A stretch of DNA of 64,000 bases, from NCBI GenBank assembly GCA_910577825.1, contig CAJTOK010000004.1, positions 1 to 64,000 of the forward strand, given 5' to 3'. The stretch comes from an uncultured Lachnospiraceae bacterium (GTDB taxonomy: Bacteria > Bacillota > Clostridia > Lachnospirales > Lachnospiraceae). Positions 63,061-64,000 of the stretch are shown piece by piece. Below the pieces are notes generated by a model, which was given only the letters and a program-made list of their open reading frames with translations, did not search any database and had not been told where the DNA came from. Within the stretch, counting starts at the first letter, position 1. Every line of letters begins with the position of its first letter. A program made the position numbers and the translations under genes.

Positions 63061-63774
63061 TTAACAGTTCTTATTATAAATTTTGCTTCTGTAGCTTCCA
63101 TCTTCTATATTAATATAGCGTATAAAAAGTGATACTTTATTATCTGTATTTAAGCTTTCCCATACAAGTGAACCAAATTCTTCCATATCATCTTTAATAT
63201 CTACAAGCTTTGGCTCTCCCTCAAAACTTGGAAGCGGGCTGCCATCATGTATATATGTGTGTATAAAATGCCCCTCCCCGTTTACAGGGTTTTCATAATC
63301 AAATGTGTAACGGCTGCATGACGCAGGATTGCCATTATTGCTTTTTAATATAGATATCTGGTATCTTAAAACACCATTTTCTATGTTAAGAAGTGCAGAA
63401 ATACGTGGTGTATAATTAGGTGCATCTGGTTCAAATTCCCTTGACATAAGGGCCTGTCCAAATGTAGAACCTTCTTTTAGCTTTTCATAAACAGTATCTG
63501 TCTGGTCGCCATTTGTTACTATTGTATTGCTTCCAAGCACACGTACAGGTGCATATATAACCAGGCTTGGGTCACTTAATTTTGAAGGTTCATATGCCTT
63601 TGTGCGTATTCCTTCACCATCCTCCACAAAAACCCTGTTCCTGCTGTTTTCACTGCGCCCCATTATAAAATATGCAATTACTGCATGTTTTCCATCTGGT
63701 GTCTTTCCAGTTACAATCCCACGTCCTGGATATTCATTTGACTTTAATTCATTTTCTAAAGATAATCTTTCCAT
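63061..63774 (-). CDS. purO: IMP cyclohydrolase, archaeal PurO-like
   Basis: A 237-residue enzyme of the PurO-type IMP cyclohydrolase family, which closes the ring of FAICAR to IMP. NEYPGRGIVTGKTPDGKHAVIAYFIMGRSENSRNRVF is the conserved start, then DPSLVIYAPVRVLGSNTIVTNGDQTD and APNYTPRISALL. GGAGG lies six bases before the ATG. In most bacteria this activity is the N-terminal half of PurH; here it is a separate gene next to a transformylase, as known for some Clostridia. Confidence 0.88.
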   Translation of the reverse strand: MERLSLENELKSNEYPGRGIVTGKTPDGKHAVIAYFIMGRSENSRNRVFVEDGEGIRTKAYEPSKLSDPSLVIYAPVRVLGSNTIVTNGDQTDTVYEKLKEGSTFGQALMSREFEPDAPNYTPRISALLNIENGVLRYQISILKSNNGNPASCSRYTFDYENPVNGEGHFIHTYIHDGSPLPSFEGEPKLVDIKDDMEEFGSLVWESLNTDNKVSLFIRYINIEDGSYRSKIYNKNC

Positions 63775-63795
63775 TTTTATCCTCCGTCCTGTAAA

Positions 63796-64000
63796 TTAAT
63801 GGTGGAAAAGCCTTAATCCTGTAAATGCCATTACAATGCCAAAATCATTACATGCGTCAATTACACTCTGGTCATTTTTAGACCCGCCTGCTTCTGCCAC
63901 ATATTTAACACCACTTCTGTGTGCCCTTTCAATATTATCGCTAAATGGAATAAACGCATCTGAACCAAGCGTAACATTATCAAGGTTCTTAATCCATTCC
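63796..64000 (-). CDS. AICAR formyltransferase (PurH C-terminal type), partial
   Basis: The last 68 residues of a phosphoribosylaminoimidazolecarboxamide formyltransferase. The segment GSDAFIPFSDNIERAHRSGV, then KYVAEAGGSKNDQSVIDACN and FTGLRLFHH at the C-terminus matches the PurH transformylase end. The gene continues past the right edge of the window. It is followed by the IMP cyclohydrolase gene with 21 bases between, so the two steps from AICAR to IMP are encoded together in separate proteins. Confidence 0.85.
   Translation of the reverse strand, partial: EWIKNLDNVTLGSDAFIPFSDNIERAHRSGVKYVAEAGGSKNDQSVIDACNDFGIVMAFTGLRLFHH

Overview
The window looks like chromosome of a low-GC, anaerobic, spore-forming member of the Clostridia, most likely Lachnospiraceae. 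The reasons are the sporulation block divIC-yabQ-yabP-S4 protein-hup next to spoIIE, tilS, hpt and ftsH; the [FeFe]-hydrogenase maturase HydF; a two-gene SufCB-like (SmsCB) iron-sulfur system; a DUF3881 protein, which I know mainly from Lachnospiraceae; a typical Firmicutes L10 leader RNA; and heavy use of ATA and AGG codons. Species cannot be assigned from sequence alone.

Layout. 1-4.4 kb is an accessory patch: a HicA-like toxin-antitoxin pair, an internally deleted IS982-type element with both inverted ends, an SdpR/SdpI-like autoregulated pair, a relaxase (MobA/MobL) remnant, a CPBP membrane protease and DUF3881, with one intrinsic terminator present in two near-identical copies. 4.6-10.4 kb is a restriction-modification island: an HTH regulator, a methyltransferase fused to an Mrr-type nuclease, and a convergent 960-residue protein with two methyltransferase domains. 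The nuclease fusion and the second domain of the large protein are paralogues, and the fusion carries an altered catalytic motif (DIPY).

10.6-25.2 kb is a rightward run: SmsCB, DegV, ProA, a CgeB-like glycosyltransferase, HydF, a YbhN-type flippase, YigZ, RarA, then a membrane-lipid cluster (PAP2 phosphatase, a second YbhN flippase, PssA, Psd) and a PLP decarboxylase. 25.2-28.4 kb holds a Bce-type ABC exporter whose ribosome binding site lies in a perfect 16-bp hairpin, and a DUF1622 protein. 28.5-38.3 kb contains arabinan and arabinose use (cytoplasmic GH43, AraB, AraA) interspersed with an SDR, tRNA-Lys, an uncharacterised 979-residue zinc-ribbon protein, a HAD phosphatase and a 53-residue cysteine-rich ORF. 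PurC follows.

40.1-49.6 kb is a complete type I-C CRISPR-Cas locus on the minus strand (cas3-cas5c-cas8c-cas7c-cas4-cas1-cas2, leader, 17 full repeats plus one decayed terminal repeat). Its distal end is bordered by a truncated ISAs1 transposase gene that breaks off exactly into a 13-base piece of CRISPR repeat. 49.7-61.1 kb is the housekeeping and sporulation block and rplJ-rplL with an L10 leader and attenuator. 61.2-64 kb has a secreted SGNH hydrolase, a Uma2 protein, an archaeal-type IMP cyclohydrolase and the C-terminal end of an AICAR transformylase that runs off the right edge.

The points most worth a second look are the restriction-modification island with its DIPY methyltransferase-nuclease fusion, the ISAs1/CRISPR junction with covarying old repeats, the RBS-sequestering hairpin before the ABC exporter, and the uncharacterised 979-residue zinc-ribbon protein and cysteine-rich micro-ORF.
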